64,000 bases of DNA, from contig CALAST010000096.1 of NCBI GenBank assembly GCA_937889225.1, positions 1-64,000 of the forward strand, read 5' to 3'. Each line of letters opens with the position of its first letter. Positions within the stretch are counted from its first letter, which is position 1. The notes beneath the pieces were generated by a model. That model saw nothing but the letters and a program-made list of their open reading frames with translations, had not been told where the DNA came from and ran no database searches. This document shows positions 1 through 9,908 of the stretch, in pieces. The stretch comes from an uncultured Lachnobacterium sp. (GTDB lineage: Bacteria; Bacillota; Clostridia; Lachnospirales; Lachnospiraceae). The position numbers were made by a program, and so were the translations under genes.

Positions 1-166
1 TGATTTCTGCACGATACAATCCCTGATAACAATCCCAATAAATATTTTCTTTTGTCCTGTCTACATCAATATGCTCACTATTCTCTACTTCAAAACTACG
101 GTCATTATGCTTCGGATTGTAAGCACCATGTTTTCCACTTCTTCCATTATGCCTTGTTAGTTTCAT
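1..166 (-). CDS. relaxase-like mobilization protein, N-terminal part only
   Basis: The frame stays open from an ATG at 166 to the left edge, giving 55 residues of a longer protein. A GGAGGA ribosome site sits 4 to 9 bases upstream. The first residues hold an RHNGR motif followed by KHNDR and EHID, which resembles the HNxR motif I of MobV/Mob_Pre relaxases. Such proteins nick oriT and lead the strand during transfer. Position next to strong inverted repeats (244-296) fits a relaxase beside its oriT. The assignment rests on a short stretch, so the family is tentative, but the start and coding nature look good. Confidence 0.5.
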   Translation of the reverse strand, partial: MKLTRHNGRSGKHGAYNPKHNDRSFEVENSEHIDVDRTKENIYWDCYQGLYRAEI

Positions 167-239
167 GCTCTCCTCCTTTCTTTTTCAGCCACAAAAAAAC
201 AGGCAGTTTACTGCCACTCTGTCAGCTTCAGCGTCAGGT

Positions 240-315
240 AATACCCAGTATGAGTTGACGCAAGCGTCATCTCTACTGGGCAGGGCTTGCAGCCCTTGAC
301 CCGCTTGCAATTTTC
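240..315. other. candidate origin of transfer (oriT)
   Basis: Just upstream of the relaxase-like gene is a long imperfect inverted repeat: CCCAGTA (244-250), GAG (252-254) and TGACGC (256-261) pair with GCGTCA (264-269), CTC (271-273) and TACTGGG (274-280). A second hairpin, AGGGCT (282-287) with AGCCCT (291-296), follows, then TTGACCCGCTTGCAA. Inverted repeats next to the relaxase gene are typical of oriT. The nick site cannot be placed. The rest of the gene-free stretch 184-541 holds only AT-rich sequence and the terminator at 400-437. Confidence 0.35.
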
Positions 316-399
316 TCAAATTTATATGCATACATAAAAATTTTAGATTTCGTATTGATATGAAAGATAATGTTTTTATAAATGTTTATCTTACTTTTT

Positions 400-437
400 T
401 AATAAACAAAAACGACCAACTTTTTACAGTTAGTCGT
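400..437 (-). terminator. rho-independent terminator
   Basis: A 10-bp stem with one mismatch (412-421 with 428-437, six-base loop) is followed on the minus strand by TTTTGTTTATT. It lies downstream of the minus-strand gene ending at 542. A nearly identical terminator lies at 1471-1506. Confidence 0.65.
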
Positions 438-541
438 CTTTAGATTTGTCACTTATTTGGTTTAAAAAATTAGAGTTTAATATCAATCATCTTACAAAAC
501 TTCCATTTCGTAAATTTTAATAATTTGTTCTATACGTTCTT

Positions 542-1342
542 TTAAACATTGGATAATTGCCTGACTAGTATTTCTTCTCGCAATTCATACTTCTTTTTTA
601 TTCTTTCGTCATTATTATAAAATTCAAAAAAATCATACTGGAGTGCTATATATTCCTCTGGTAACATTTTTAACTCTATCACCGGTTTAGGTTTTATATA
701 TTTTTCTCCATTAATACTAACATTCAATGCCAACTGATATATGCTTTTCAATTGTAAATAAATTGGCATATACAATGCATTTTCTTCATCGACACAAACT
801 TCGTCTGAATACATCCCTTCATTATACAATAAACTCTCTATTTCTTTTGAATAGTTACTTTGTCGTACTACCTGAACCAGGTCTACAATAATTTCTTCTT
901 CCCATTCATTGCCATCTCTATCACTCTGATATAAAATCCCATCAATAATACTTCCATATATTTCAGCATAACCTTTTTCAAAAATACTTACAATTATTGA
1001 ATGTGCTACTCTTATTGAATCTATACTATTATAATCATTTATAGTTTCAAATAAATAATTAAATTTATTTAGAATATCATCATTATTAGCAAAATATTTA
1101 TAAGAATGATTCACTATCTCTATTAAAAAAGGTGTTTGTACTTTTTCTGTAATAAACCAACTAAACTCAGAATATTTTTCTAACTCATCAATCAATGGTT
1201 GATATATTTCATTCTTTCGCTCAATTGCCCTAGAAGATTCCTTTTTTCCTTTAAAAAGACCACCGAACCATCCTGCAATACCTCCCACAACAATTAATAT
1301 ACTTCCAGAAATGACTTCTTTCAATATTTCATTCCAATCCAT
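542..1342 (-). CDS. hypothetical protein with one N-terminal membrane segment
   Basis: This 266-residue protein has a hydrophobic segment at about residues 13-30 (SILIVVGGIAGWFGGLF), then KGKK, then a soluble acidic, helix-rich region to the end. No enzymatic motif is visible and I do not recognise the family. It lies between its own terminator (400-437) and that of the restriction-modification operon (1471-1506), so it is probably transcribed alone. Its place beside the R-M genes suggests cargo of the mobile element, perhaps a defence accessory protein, but that is only inference from position. Confidence 0.6.
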   Translation of the reverse strand: MDWNEILKEVISGSILIVVGGIAGWFGGLFKGKKESSRAIERKNEIYQPLIDELEKYSEFSWFITEKVQTPFLIEIVNHSYKYFANNDDILNKFNYLFETINDYNSIDSIRVAHSIIVSIFEKGYAEIYGSIIDGILYQSDRDGNEWEEEIIVDLVQVVRQSNYSKEIESLLYNEGMYSDEVCVDEENALYMPIYLQLKSIYQLALNVSINGEKYIKPKPVIELKMLPEEYIALQYDFFEFYNNDERIKKKYELREEILVRQLSNV

Positions 1343-1470
1343 AACAATTCACTCCCCAAATATTAATTCAAATTTTTGTTCTAATAAAGTATATCATACA
1401 TACAAAAGAATGCAATCAATTACTACATATAACAAAACCCTATACAATACTTTGTCTATTTACAAATACA

Positions 1471-1506
1471 TAAAACAAAAGCGACCAACTCTTTACAGTT
1501 GTTCGC
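1471..1506 (-). terminator. rho-independent terminator of the R-M operon
   Basis: A stem of GCGACCAACT (1481-1490) with AGTTGTTCGC (1497-1506) and a six-base loop is followed on the minus strand by TTTTGTTTTA. It lies 30 bases after the methylase stop codon. Sequence is very close to the terminator at 400-437. Confidence 0.65.
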
Positions 1507-1535
1507 CTTTGTCTTGCTCATTTTTTATTAGAAAG

Positions 1536-4500
1536 TTATTTAATGCTGTTATATTCAATTATATTTATTTCTTCATCCGAAAGGTTATATAATTTATAAA
1601 CTAATCTATCAATCTTATTTATAATATCTTCAATATCAGCAGAAAAATCTTCTTTTTTTATTTTAATCGCTTGGTCAACTAATACAATCAATTCAGATAC
1701 ATTTGCCACTTTAATTGGTAATTCTCCTACACTTCTAGCTTGTATTTCTGAAAATACTTTCTTTGTAGATTTATATTTATTAGCATATATATAATTCATC
1801 AATTTTGAATTCATTATAGCCAACAGATATTTCAAATTACACTCACATGTTTCTTTTTTTGTAACAACTACCAAAGTATTAAGAGCGTAATACTGTGAGT
1901 TATCATATGTAAAAATTAAATCTGATGATACACGCCTAAAAAACAATTTCTCATTACATTCAAAAATATCTTTTCGTTTACATGAATGAATACGCTCTAA
2001 ATCATAGTCAAGATATACGCCTGTCCAATTAATACCATATTTATTTATATTTCTTCCATCAAGTAACTTATAGTATCCATTCTGATATTCATTTTTACAA
2101 GATAACGATTTATCGCCTTTTAACGCTATTGCTTGATTTATATTGCATAAACTACTTAGTGATACAGTATCTTCAAATAGTTTTTCTATAAAATCGTTAC
2201 TATTTATTGAAAAAACATATTTATCGTTTTTCTTAAATTTCACTGCAGGAATATTTTTAAATAATTGAATAGCTTCTGTTGTACCTTTCATTACCTTAAT
2301 TATATCATCATCTTTCGGTATAGTTTTACTAAATATAAGCGTAACATTTTCAACTACAGCATGCTCGAATGGCATATCCTGATAATCAACAATAACGTTT
2401 AATTTATTATTATCGAGTATCATTTTTCGAGTATCTTTATAATAATCTTGTGTCAAAATTGTATTCGGTATAATAAATGCAAGACTACCATTTTTCTTGA
2501 GTAATTCAACGCTCTTATGAATCATGAAGATAAAAAGATTTAATCTTCCACCTGAAGTCCCATATCTTCTTTTCAAATACTGTTTATAATCTTCTGGTAC
2601 ACCTTTTTCCTTAGATAACTGTACATACGGCGGATTCCCAATCACTATATCAAATCCACCCTTTTCTTTAAACACTCTTGCAAAATCCAATTGCCACAAC
2701 ACATATGGTTTGGAAGCCACACGTTTACTTTCAATGTATCGTTGTATTTTGTCTTTATCACAACCTTCAAACTGCGAAAGAATTGTGATATCTCGCAATG
2801 CTTCAATTTCTTCTTTCAACTGCTGTTTTTTATTTGTATCATCGCAACGGAATAGGTCATTTTGCTTTTCTATCAATTTTTCTACAATGCTTTCATAACG
2901 GGACTGTCTCATTTCCAACTGATAGTTGTTATCACCAAACAAATCACTTTCCTTAATTAAGCGTATTCCTTCAAATTCATCAATTAAACTGTTTCCACAT
3001 AAAATATTACTTTCAAGGTTTGGCAAAGGTATTGGATTTTTGTGTCCGTCTATTAAAGTTTGTGCATTTGGATTGATTTCATCATCAATTACTAATGATA
3101 ACCACAAACGAAGTTGTGCAATATCTACTGCTGACGGTTCAATATCCGCTGCAAAAATACAATTTTTAATGGTTTCATATTTCAAAGTATGTGGCGAACG
3201 TTCCATCTGATACATCCAACGTATTTCAGAAGCATTCATTGTAATTGCCATATAAGCAGAGATATTTTGTCTTGCACGCACAATTTCATTTAACATACCA
3301 AGTGGAAATGCTCCGGAACCGACTGCCGGATCTGCAACACGCACATTTTTCAATGCTTCATCCATATCTTCCAAACGATTTACTATAACTTTACCTTCTG
3401 TATCCAACTTATATAATTTTTCAGAAATATACATGGCACCATTACCCAGACGTTTTTCTTTCACAGTATCCTCGTCTTTCATAAAGTCACCATACAAAAT
3501 AAATTCTCGAATAGCATCTTCTTCTATTTGCAAAGTATTTGTCAGATAGTTTATTAAACTTTCCTGACACATATAATGCACAATTTCACGAGGTGTATAA
3601 AATGCACCTTTGGATTTTCGGTCATGGACTTCCAAAAGATTTTCAAATACTTTTCCTAACATTTCAGGGTCTATGGCAACTTCACGTTCCATTGGTTCAT
3701 CTTCACTCATTGTAAAATTGTATCTGTCAAATATATCCAAAATTCCATCTGCATTTCGTTTACCTTTTTCTGCTTCATTGGAAAATACTTCATTTGGGAT
3801 ATTAAAATGATTATGTTTCCAATCATATCCGTCAATCGGTTCAAACAAACCACCAGATAAAAACGGAATTCTGCAATGCAAAGCAGGACAATATCCCTGT
3901 TCTCCACGATTTACATTTAATGCATCATAAAACAATGGTTCTAAAAGTTCATCAAAGAAATTCTGATTTTTCTTTTCAGCCTCATGAAATAGTATTCTCA
4001 TAAAATTATGTGGACCACTACCCCAAGGTTTCCCTTTTACACACATGGCAAGAATTGCTTCATCCTCATCTGTAATACGATTAAGTCCGGATACCGAAAT
4101 TTTATATGTTCCATCACCAACAGGACGATACACAATAGGTATCAGTTCTCTTGATTTTGCACCACGAGCATAATAAGCATTTTTGTATTCTTTTTCCGTT
4201 AGGGTATTTGGCCATGCCCCAACGCCCAACCAACCTTTTTTCTGTAAAAAATATAAAAATACAATCTGTCCCATCAATTTTTTTGCAAATTGGTCTGATG
4301 TAAAATTATGCTGTTCTGCTTCCATGCGAAAATCTTCATTTTCTTCCAACTTTTCACGCAACTGATGAAATTTCTCACAATACAACTTAAAAAACTCATC
4401 TGTTACTTTTTCCACACTAAATGCATTTTCTAAGTTATCCAATGTAGCATTTTCCGGATTTACCATACTGTCTGTCATCAATTGCTCAAAACGACTGATA

Positions 4501-4976
4501 GCAGTATGACAAGGTTCTTGTTCTCCAACTAAATAGGAATATCGTTTTGCCGGTGTTAAATTTTCTTTTGTTTGTAAACGTCCATTTTCAATTTTCATTT
4601 CATAATCAAGACGTACAAAGGAAAGTCTCCACTTCGGCTCTTCTTTGGTATAAAATGCAATAAACGCTGCATCTGCATTCGCATTTTCAATTAGTTTTTT
4701 GGCATAACTACGCTGTGTGCTTCTGGAGTTTTTCACATATCCTGCCTTTTTCAATTCTACTGCCATAAAAATAATATGCTTTTTATCTGCAGTTTTATAA
4801 TTCCCCACATGAACAGAGCCTTCTATGTGAGAAGAAAAATTTGTAAATTCCTTTCGAAATTTATGAAACGTAATAATGGTAATTTTAGGGAAAATTTCCT
4901 GTATCAGTTCTACATAATTTTTCGCATCATACGGACTTGTCAATATGGTTTCTATCTTTTTCATAGAAGCATTCAT
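1536..4976 (-). CDS. Eco57I/type IIG-like DNA N6-adenine methyltransferase
   Basis: This 1146-residue protein has the N6-adenine methylase motifs GAFYTP (about 457), DPAVGSG (SAM-binding motif I, 549-555) and NPPY (motif IV, 781-784), placed as in Eco57I-type and BREX PglX-like enzymes. The C-terminal 350 residues resemble a TaqI-type specificity domain. The N-terminal 240 residues lack an obvious nuclease motif. The start ATG directly follows the helicase stop codon (TAAATG), with GGGAGG nine bases upstream, so the two are translationally coupled. It probably methylates host DNA and may give target specificity to the PLD-helicase partner. Confidence 0.85.
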   Translation of the reverse strand: MNASMKKIETILTSPYDAKNYVELIQEIFPKITIITFHKFRKEFTNFSSHIEGSVHVGNYKTADKKHIIFMAVELKKAGYVKNSRSTQRSYAKKLIENANADAAFIAFYTKEEPKWRLSFVRLDYEMKIENGRLQTKENLTPAKRYSYLVGEQEPCHTAISRFEQLMTDSMVNPENATLDNLENAFSVEKVTDEFFKLYCEKFHQLREKLEENEDFRMEAEQHNFTSDQFAKKLMGQIVFLYFLQKKGWLGVGAWPNTLTEKEYKNAYYARGAKSRELIPIVYRPVGDGTYKISVSGLNRITDEDEAILAMCVKGKPWGSGPHNFMRILFHEAEKKNQNFFDELLEPLFYDALNVNRGEQGYCPALHCRIPFLSGGLFEPIDGYDWKHNHFNIPNEVFSNEAEKGKRNADGILDIFDRYNFTMSEDEPMEREVAIDPEMLGKVFENLLEVHDRKSKGAFYTPREIVHYMCQESLINYLTNTLQIEEDAIREFILYGDFMKDEDTVKEKRLGNGAMYISEKLYKLDTEGKVIVNRLEDMDEALKNVRVADPAVGSGAFPLGMLNEIVRARQNISAYMAITMNASEIRWMYQMERSPHTLKYETIKNCIFAADIEPSAVDIAQLRLWLSLVIDDEINPNAQTLIDGHKNPIPLPNLESNILCGNSLIDEFEGIRLIKESDLFGDNNYQLEMRQSRYESIVEKLIEKQNDLFRCDDTNKKQQLKEEIEALRDITILSQFEGCDKDKIQRYIESKRVASKPYVLWQLDFARVFKEKGGFDIVIGNPPYVQLSKEKGVPEDYKQYLKRRYGTSGGRLNLFIFMIHKSVELLKKNGSLAFIIPNTILTQDYYKDTRKMILDNNKLNVIVDYQDMPFEHAVVENVTLIFSKTIPKDDDIIKVMKGTTEAIQLFKNIPAVKFKKNDKYVFSINSNDFIEKLFEDTVSLSSLCNINQAIALKGDKSLSCKNEYQNGYYKLLDGRNINKYGINWTGVYLDYDLERIHSCKRKDIFECNEKLFFRRVSSDLIFTYDNSQYYALNTLVVVTKKETCECNLKYLLAIMNSKLMNYIYANKYKSTKKVFSEIQARSVGELPIKVANVSELIVLVDQAIKIKKEDFSADIEDIINKIDRLVYKLYNLSDEEINIIEYNSIK

Positions 4977-7900
4977 TTATTGTGTACCTCCCTTCTTCAT
5001 CCAACAAGAAAGAACAATTTGTTTTTCCCCATCCACTTGTGCTTTTTGCTTTTTTCGTTCTTCAAAATAGATTGGAGGTATCAGTTTTACTATTTCAAAA
5101 TAAAGTTCCAAAACATCGCCAACTACTTTGCTCTTTTTTATGACATCTTTTGATACTTTTGCCGGAATTTCTCCGTTTTCCCAAAGAGAAATCATTTTAT
5201 CTATCATTTCTTCTTGGTCATCCGTAAGGCGTGGCTCTGCTTTCATTGCTTTTAATAAACGAATGATTTTCGCATCATTCCCAGCAACCATTACTTTTTC
5301 CATAGATACTTCTTCTTCCGAAATAAGCATTTCATCAAAAGCTATACTATTATTATCAAACTGTTTATAAAATTTACCGGAAATTCCTGTTTTTACCTCA
5401 TCCGGTTCTGCCTTAATCCATTCAATTGCCTGTATAAAAGATAACTGCTTTGTTTCCGTTTCTGAACTGATAAAAAATGTTTTTAAAGCTCCCTGACGAA
5501 TAAATGTTATCGTAGCATCTTCTTCTACTTTCTCAGAAACTTTACCTGTCTTTGCTTTCTTTGGTAAACGCTTAATCAAAGAAAACAGTTTTGGGGCATT
5601 ATCTCTCACTTGTCGAATTATCGCCAAATAGGCTAATTCCGGATTTGTACTTATTTCTTCCTTATCTAAATCAGATGTAAGGTCTGAAAACAGTTTCTGA
5701 GAAGATACTTCCTCCGCATCCGATAAATACTTAATGTCTTCGCCAAGTGTATCGTGAAATGCCTGCAATTTTTCTAAAATACGTTCTTCCAAAGGCATTT
5801 GCTTTTTACTCTGTGCTGTTGGAAAGAAATTACATACATAAATGCGGTCATGTTCCGTACCCACACGATTAATACGCCCTACACGTTGCATAATACGAGT
5901 AGGATTCCATGGAAGGTCATAATTCACAAGAACATTTGCACGATGTAAGTTAATACCTTCCGCAAGAACATCGGTTGTAATCAAAAGGTCATATTTATCA
6001 TTATTTTTATTTTTAAATTTCGGATTAAAACTGTCTTCAATTTCAATCTTCAAAGCAGAACTGCTCTGTCCACTAAAGTAAATAATTCTTTCCTTATAAA
6101 GTTCTTTTAATTGCTCATACAAATACTGTGCTGTTTCTGTAGATTCCGTAAACACAATGATTTTTTTATTTTTCATAATCTGATTTGTAGTCAAATTACG
6201 TTTAAATTCATCCAATTTCGGGTCATTTTCAATCAAAGACCAAATAAACTGCATGGATTTTAATTGTGCTAAATCGTTCTGTAAATCTCGTATGAAATTA
6301 GAAGAAAATTCCTTTGCTTCAAATTCCATAACCTCTTGTTGTTCGATAAAATACATCAATTTTTCCATATTTCCATCATCCAAAAGGTCATATATATTCA
6401 CTTTTTTGCTAATATAAATTTTTCCAGTCTTATACATGGCAATAAAGCGTTCATATGAATCAATAAATCTCTCCAATGTTTTACGAAATGCATAAAAACT
6501 GCTTTCCAAACGTTTTACTAAAATGCCTTTCATAAATCCACCCATGTTTCGCTGTGCGACAAGCATAGTGGCATATTTTTTCTTATCTTTCAGATACAAC
6601 AATGGTGTATAACGAGCATATTTAAAATCTTTAATGATATTGATTGTTTGTGAAAATGCATCATCTGTTTCTTCATCAAATGAATAAATAATTTTCTCCG
6701 GACTTCCTACTTTTGGAAACGTAAGTCCCTGCTTTGTAAGATCATCTGCATAATACTGCTGAATTTCACTTCGTGTTCTGCGAACCATAATCTCACGAAG
6801 CAACTTATCTCGAATTATCTCTGAGTTTTCTCTAAGCTGTTCCATATAGGCAACAGAACCTTTCGGTTTCTTTGCCAATTTTGCATTCAAGCCTCGAAAA
6901 AAGCCTTCAATATTCTTAATTCCATTAATAGTTCCACTTTGTTTGGACTGAAACAGATAAATCTGATTTTCAATATCGCTTGTGTAATTATTAATTGGAG
7001 TTGCAGAAATAAGAATAACTTTCTTTCCATGACAAATTTGATGTAATTCCGTAAAAGCATCCGTACCACTATTACGAAAACGATGTGCTTCATCTACAAA
7101 AACATACGAATATTTATCTGTTCCTTTTTCAATAATTTTCTCTAATTTTCCAAGTGATTCCACATCACAACGTGCAACATCAAATTCCTGTAACACATTT
7201 CTCCAATAATCTACAAGAACCGGAGGACAAACAATCAACTTATATGTATTTCGATGAAAACTGTTAGCAAGCATGGCACAAATATATGTTTTTCCAAGAC
7301 CAACCACATCCGAAATAAATACACCATTATAAGCATCCAGTTTTTGTCTTGCCTGTGTAACCGCATCTATCTGATACTGCAGACGCATATAACCTGGCGG
7401 AAGAAGTGTTTCAAAATTTTCTTTATCTGCATTAATTTCTTCTTTAAAAAATTCATACAATGTTTTCAAGTACAACTGATATGGTGTAATGTCATCACGC
7501 ATCCAAGTATGCTGTTCCACAGCTTCAATATAAGTTTCCCGAATATCCGTACCCTTTGCCCATAATTCTTCAAATTTATCCAATGCAAACTTCACATCCG
7601 CATAATCTTTCAATTCTACATTAAACTCTAAATTGTTGACCAATCCTGCTTCCGAGAAATTACTTGAACCTGTAATTACACTTCCAAATGTATCCGGTAC
7701 TTTTTCTTGGTCTTTACGCATAATATATACCTTTGCATGAATCGGAGCTTCCGTATACATACGCATTTCCAATTTTCCGGATTTCAGCCAATCAATAAAG
7801 ACACGCACACCTTTTTCCACTTCTTCCGAAGTTGTTGCTGTTTCAAATTCTTTTTTAATCTCATCCGTAATTATTTCTTTTCCGTCAGTTGTTGAGACTG

Positions 7901-8150
7901 CTGCATATCTTTCTTCATCCTTTATACGGTCAATAATTTTTACTGTATACCTATCAACATTCAGCCCTACTAATATTCGGATTTTTTCTACATCTTCCAA
8001 TGCTTCGTACATTCTGAAAAATCCACTGGCTCTGAAGTAACCGACCAAAACATCAAAAAACTGCGTATTACTTTTAAAAATTGCAGCAAAGCGATGATAC
8101 AAATCCCGTTCCGGTTCATTTGTAAAAAATTTCAAATCTGTTTGAACCAT
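4977..8150 (-). CDS. PLD-nuclease/SNF2-type helicase, R-M partner
   Basis: The 1057-residue protein begins with a phospholipase D-like nuclease domain (HAKVY near 138, GSSNFS near 161) and continues with a superfamily 2 helicase: GLGKT (284-288), DEAH (353-356), ISATP, then a C-terminal lobe with TTDVLAEGINLH and QRVGRINRVG. I start it at the ATG at 8150 because GGGAGGA lies 5 bases upstream; the frame opens 13 codons earlier without a site. With the coupled methylase it forms a two-gene restriction system in which ATP-driven translocation would feed a PLD nuclease. Similar pairs are common in bacterial genomes; activity is inferred. Confidence 0.85.
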   Translation of the reverse strand: MVQTDLKFFTNEPERDLYHRFAAIFKSNTQFFDVLVGYFRASGFFRMYEALEDVEKIRILVGLNVDRYTVKIIDRIKDEERYAAVSTTDGKEIITDEIKKEFETATTSEEVEKGVRVFIDWLKSGKLEMRMYTEAPIHAKVYIMRKDQEKVPDTFGSVITGSSNFSEAGLVNNLEFNVELKDYADVKFALDKFEELWAKGTDIRETYIEAVEQHTWMRDDITPYQLYLKTLYEFFKEEINADKENFETLLPPGYMRLQYQIDAVTQARQKLDAYNGVFISDVVGLGKTYICAMLANSFHRNTYKLIVCPPVLVDYWRNVLQEFDVARCDVESLGKLEKIIEKGTDKYSYVFVDEAHRFRNSGTDAFTELHQICHGKKVILISATPINNYTSDIENQIYLFQSKQSGTINGIKNIEGFFRGLNAKLAKKPKGSVAYMEQLRENSEIIRDKLLREIMVRRTRSEIQQYYADDLTKQGLTFPKVGSPEKIIYSFDEETDDAFSQTINIIKDFKYARYTPLLYLKDKKKYATMLVAQRNMGGFMKGILVKRLESSFYAFRKTLERFIDSYERFIAMYKTGKIYISKKVNIYDLLDDGNMEKLMYFIEQQEVMEFEAKEFSSNFIRDLQNDLAQLKSMQFIWSLIENDPKLDEFKRNLTTNQIMKNKKIIVFTESTETAQYLYEQLKELYKERIIYFSGQSSSALKIEIEDSFNPKFKNKNNDKYDLLITTDVLAEGINLHRANVLVNYDLPWNPTRIMQRVGRINRVGTEHDRIYVCNFFPTAQSKKQMPLEERILEKLQAFHDTLGEDIKYLSDAEEVSSQKLFSDLTSDLDKEEISTNPELAYLAIIRQVRDNAPKLFSLIKRLPKKAKTGKVSEKVEEDATITFIRQGALKTFFISSETETKQLSFIQAIEWIKAEPDEVKTGISGKFYKQFDNNSIAFDEMLISEEEVSMEKVMVAGNDAKIIRLLKAMKAEPRLTDDQEEMIDKMISLWENGEIPAKVSKDVIKKSKVVGDVLELYFEIVKLIPPIYFEERKKQKAQVDGEKQIVLSCWMKKGGTQ

Positions 8151-8237
8151 ACTCGTTCCTCCCATAGTAATTTCATCTTCTGCGTTCAAAAAAGTGTACT
8201 TTTCCTATTTTTTGCATTCATAAAATAGCATATCTAA

Positions 8238-8265
8238 ATTATACTAAAATCCATTTGAAAAGCAA
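8238..8265 (-). promoter_or_regulatory. promoter of the R-M operon
   Basis: On the minus strand TTGCTT (8260-8265) and TATAAT (8238-8243) are 16 bases apart, about 90 bases upstream of the helicase start. The hexamers match the sigma-A consensus well. Confidence 0.55.
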
Positions 8266-8352
8266 TCAAAATACAATAAAAATTCGTTTTTACAGATTGA
8301 GAAAAATACAAGATATTTCTACAAATGCATTCCATTTCCAACAAATTTTCTA

Positions 8353-8616
8353 TCAATTTGTACAATTTTCTATATTGTAAATATAATGTTTAGCTTCAAA
8401 ATAACGTTCCATTTCCAATCTCAGCTCTCTGTAAAAATAAATATAACCTTCCCTTATCTTTTCATTTTCTAACTTTCTTATTAAACATAATATCTGCCCC
8501 TGTATTCGTTCATCCACCGTTAATGTTGCAATCCACTTTAAACGATATATTGTGTTTTCATAACTTTCACATCCAAAAACATATAAAATTTGCTTTTCTT
8601 CCAAATTTATATTCAC
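8353..8616 (-). CDS. small hypothetical protein of the mobile element
   Basis: I place the start at a GTG at 8616 because GGAGG lies 7 bases upstream, giving 87 residues beginning with VNINLEEKQ. An earlier in-frame ATG at 8685 touches a GGGAGA with no spacing and is less likely. The protein is charged and predicted helical, with an RLKWIATLT segment and no cysteine or metal motif. In size and shape it recalls the small transposon-transfer-assisting proteins found in such elements, but I cannot assign it. It lies upstream of the R-M promoter in the same direction. Confidence 0.5.
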   Translation of the reverse strand: MNINLEEKQILYVFGCESYENTIYRLKWIATLTVDERIQGQILCLIRKLENEKIREGYIYFYRELRLEMERYFEAKHYIYNIENCTN

Positions 8617-8845
8617 CCCATAACCTCCATACCTTATGCTTTTTTCTTTTGCCGTTTTACCTGCAATCTGTTCCTGTCCAGACATTCTCCCAACGTTTTT
8701 TGTTTCTTTGGTATGCTCCTATCATCGCAATACTTCCCTAAAAACCATATCACTTGCAGCCGGTCATTTTGTTTTCCATATCTTAACAAAATAAATCCGA
8801 CTTTCCCGTATATCCAAAAGGTTGGAAAAAAGCCAAAAAATCGAA

Positions 8846-8877
8846 AATTTCCACTTTTTTGGAAATTATGGTATAAT
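8846..8877 (+). promoter_or_regulatory. promoter and possible operator of the XRE regulator
   Basis: TATAAT at 8872-8877 gives a good -10. The -35 region (TTTCCA, 8848-8853) lies inside a perfect inverted repeat AATTTCC (8846-8852) and GGAAATT (8861-8867). A palindrome over the -35 would suit autorepression by the regulator at 9045. The rest of the gap 8617-9044 shows no further gene. Confidence 0.45.
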
Positions 8878-9044
8878 GTGAACACTTCCCCAAAAATGCT
8901 TATGATGCAATGAAGTCTTTTTAAGTCTAATAAAAATATATATCGCATACTTAATTAATCAAAATGAAATAAACAGCGAATTTGATGTGCATGGCATCAT
9001 AAAAACAATAGAACTATAAAATTTTTGCAAAGGATGAATAGTGA

Positions 9045-9902
9045 ATGTATCCAAAATTAATGCTTCATGAAAAATTAAAAGACGAACGTACAAGCCGACA
9101 TATGACACTTGCCGAATTGGAAAAGGCTACCGGTATCTCCAAATCTACACTAAGTAAATATGAATCTGATAATTGTACTGATATTAGCCCTTTCAATCTT
9201 GCAAAGTTAGCAGAATACTATGGTTTATCCATGGATTATCTCATGGGATTACGAGAAAATAAATATCCACAAAATATCTCCTTAGACCGCCTGCATTTAA
9301 ACGATGCTACCATTGATTTATTAAAAAGTGGGACTATCAATAATCGCTTACTTTGTGAATTGCTGTGTCATCCCAAATTTCCACTATTTTTAATGGATAT
9401 TGAAGTTTGTGTTGACCGTATTGCAGACATGCGAGTGCAAGACATGAATCTGATATTAGAATCTGCCCGAAAATTACTAATAAAACGTCAACCAACTTAT
9501 GAAAACAATCTCTATATGCGTACACTTGAATTAGGACAAGTCAGCGAAGAACTATTTTTCAGCCATGTTATTCATAATAACCTTGATGAAATAGTAAAAG
9601 ACCTACGGACACAACATGAAACAGATACAACTACTGCCGATTTAAAAACATCCGCAACAAATTTCATAAAAAAATTCCCCATGTTTCTGTTAGATGTGCT
9701 TACACACAAAGGTACTGCCGATGAAAAACGTGCATTTACTATTTGCCGAATGTTCCATATTGATTATGAAAAACTTTCCGAAGAAGACCGTTCCACCTTA
9801 ATCCGTATTTTTAAAAAATCTCCTCTTTTACCCAAAGTTGGTAGTCAAAGGGGAAAAACAAAACTACTATCTCTATTTAGTAAGAAGAAAACCAACAAAT
9901 AA
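9045..9902 (+). CDS. XRE-family transcriptional regulator
   Basis: The N-terminal 65 residues form a Cro/C1-type helix-turn-helix (LKDERTSRHMTLAELEKATG, then ISKSTLSKYES and LAKLAEYYGLSMDYLMG). The remaining 220 residues are helical and of unknown function, possibly a ligand or dimer domain. It is 285 residues long, much longer than a bare repressor. AAAGGA precedes the ATG by about 9 bases. It is the only plus-strand gene in the mobile element and faces away from the R-M operon, so it may control that operon or the element's own genes. Targets are not shown. Confidence 0.8.
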   Translation: MYPKLMLHEKLKDERTSRHMTLAELEKATGISKSTLSKYESDNCTDISPFNLAKLAEYYGLSMDYLMGLRENKYPQNISLDRLHLNDATIDLLKSGTINNRLLCELLCHPKFPLFLMDIEVCVDRIADMRVQDMNLILESARKLLIKRQPTYENNLYMRTLELGQVSEELFFSHVIHNNLDEIVKDLRTQHETDTTTADLKTSATNFIKKFPMFLLDVLTHKGTADEKRAFTICRMFHIDYEKLSEEDRSTLIRIFKKSPLLPKVGSQRGKTKLLSLFSKKKTNK

Positions 9903-9908
9903 GAGAAA

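Noticed and set aside
52..258. Plus-strand frame at the left edge
   Set aside because: It is the antisense of the relaxase-like gene and crosses the oriT-like repeats.
8590..8948. Overlapping frames on both strands before the XRE regulator
   Set aside because: No ribosome sites; they cross the regulator promoter and AT-rich sequence.
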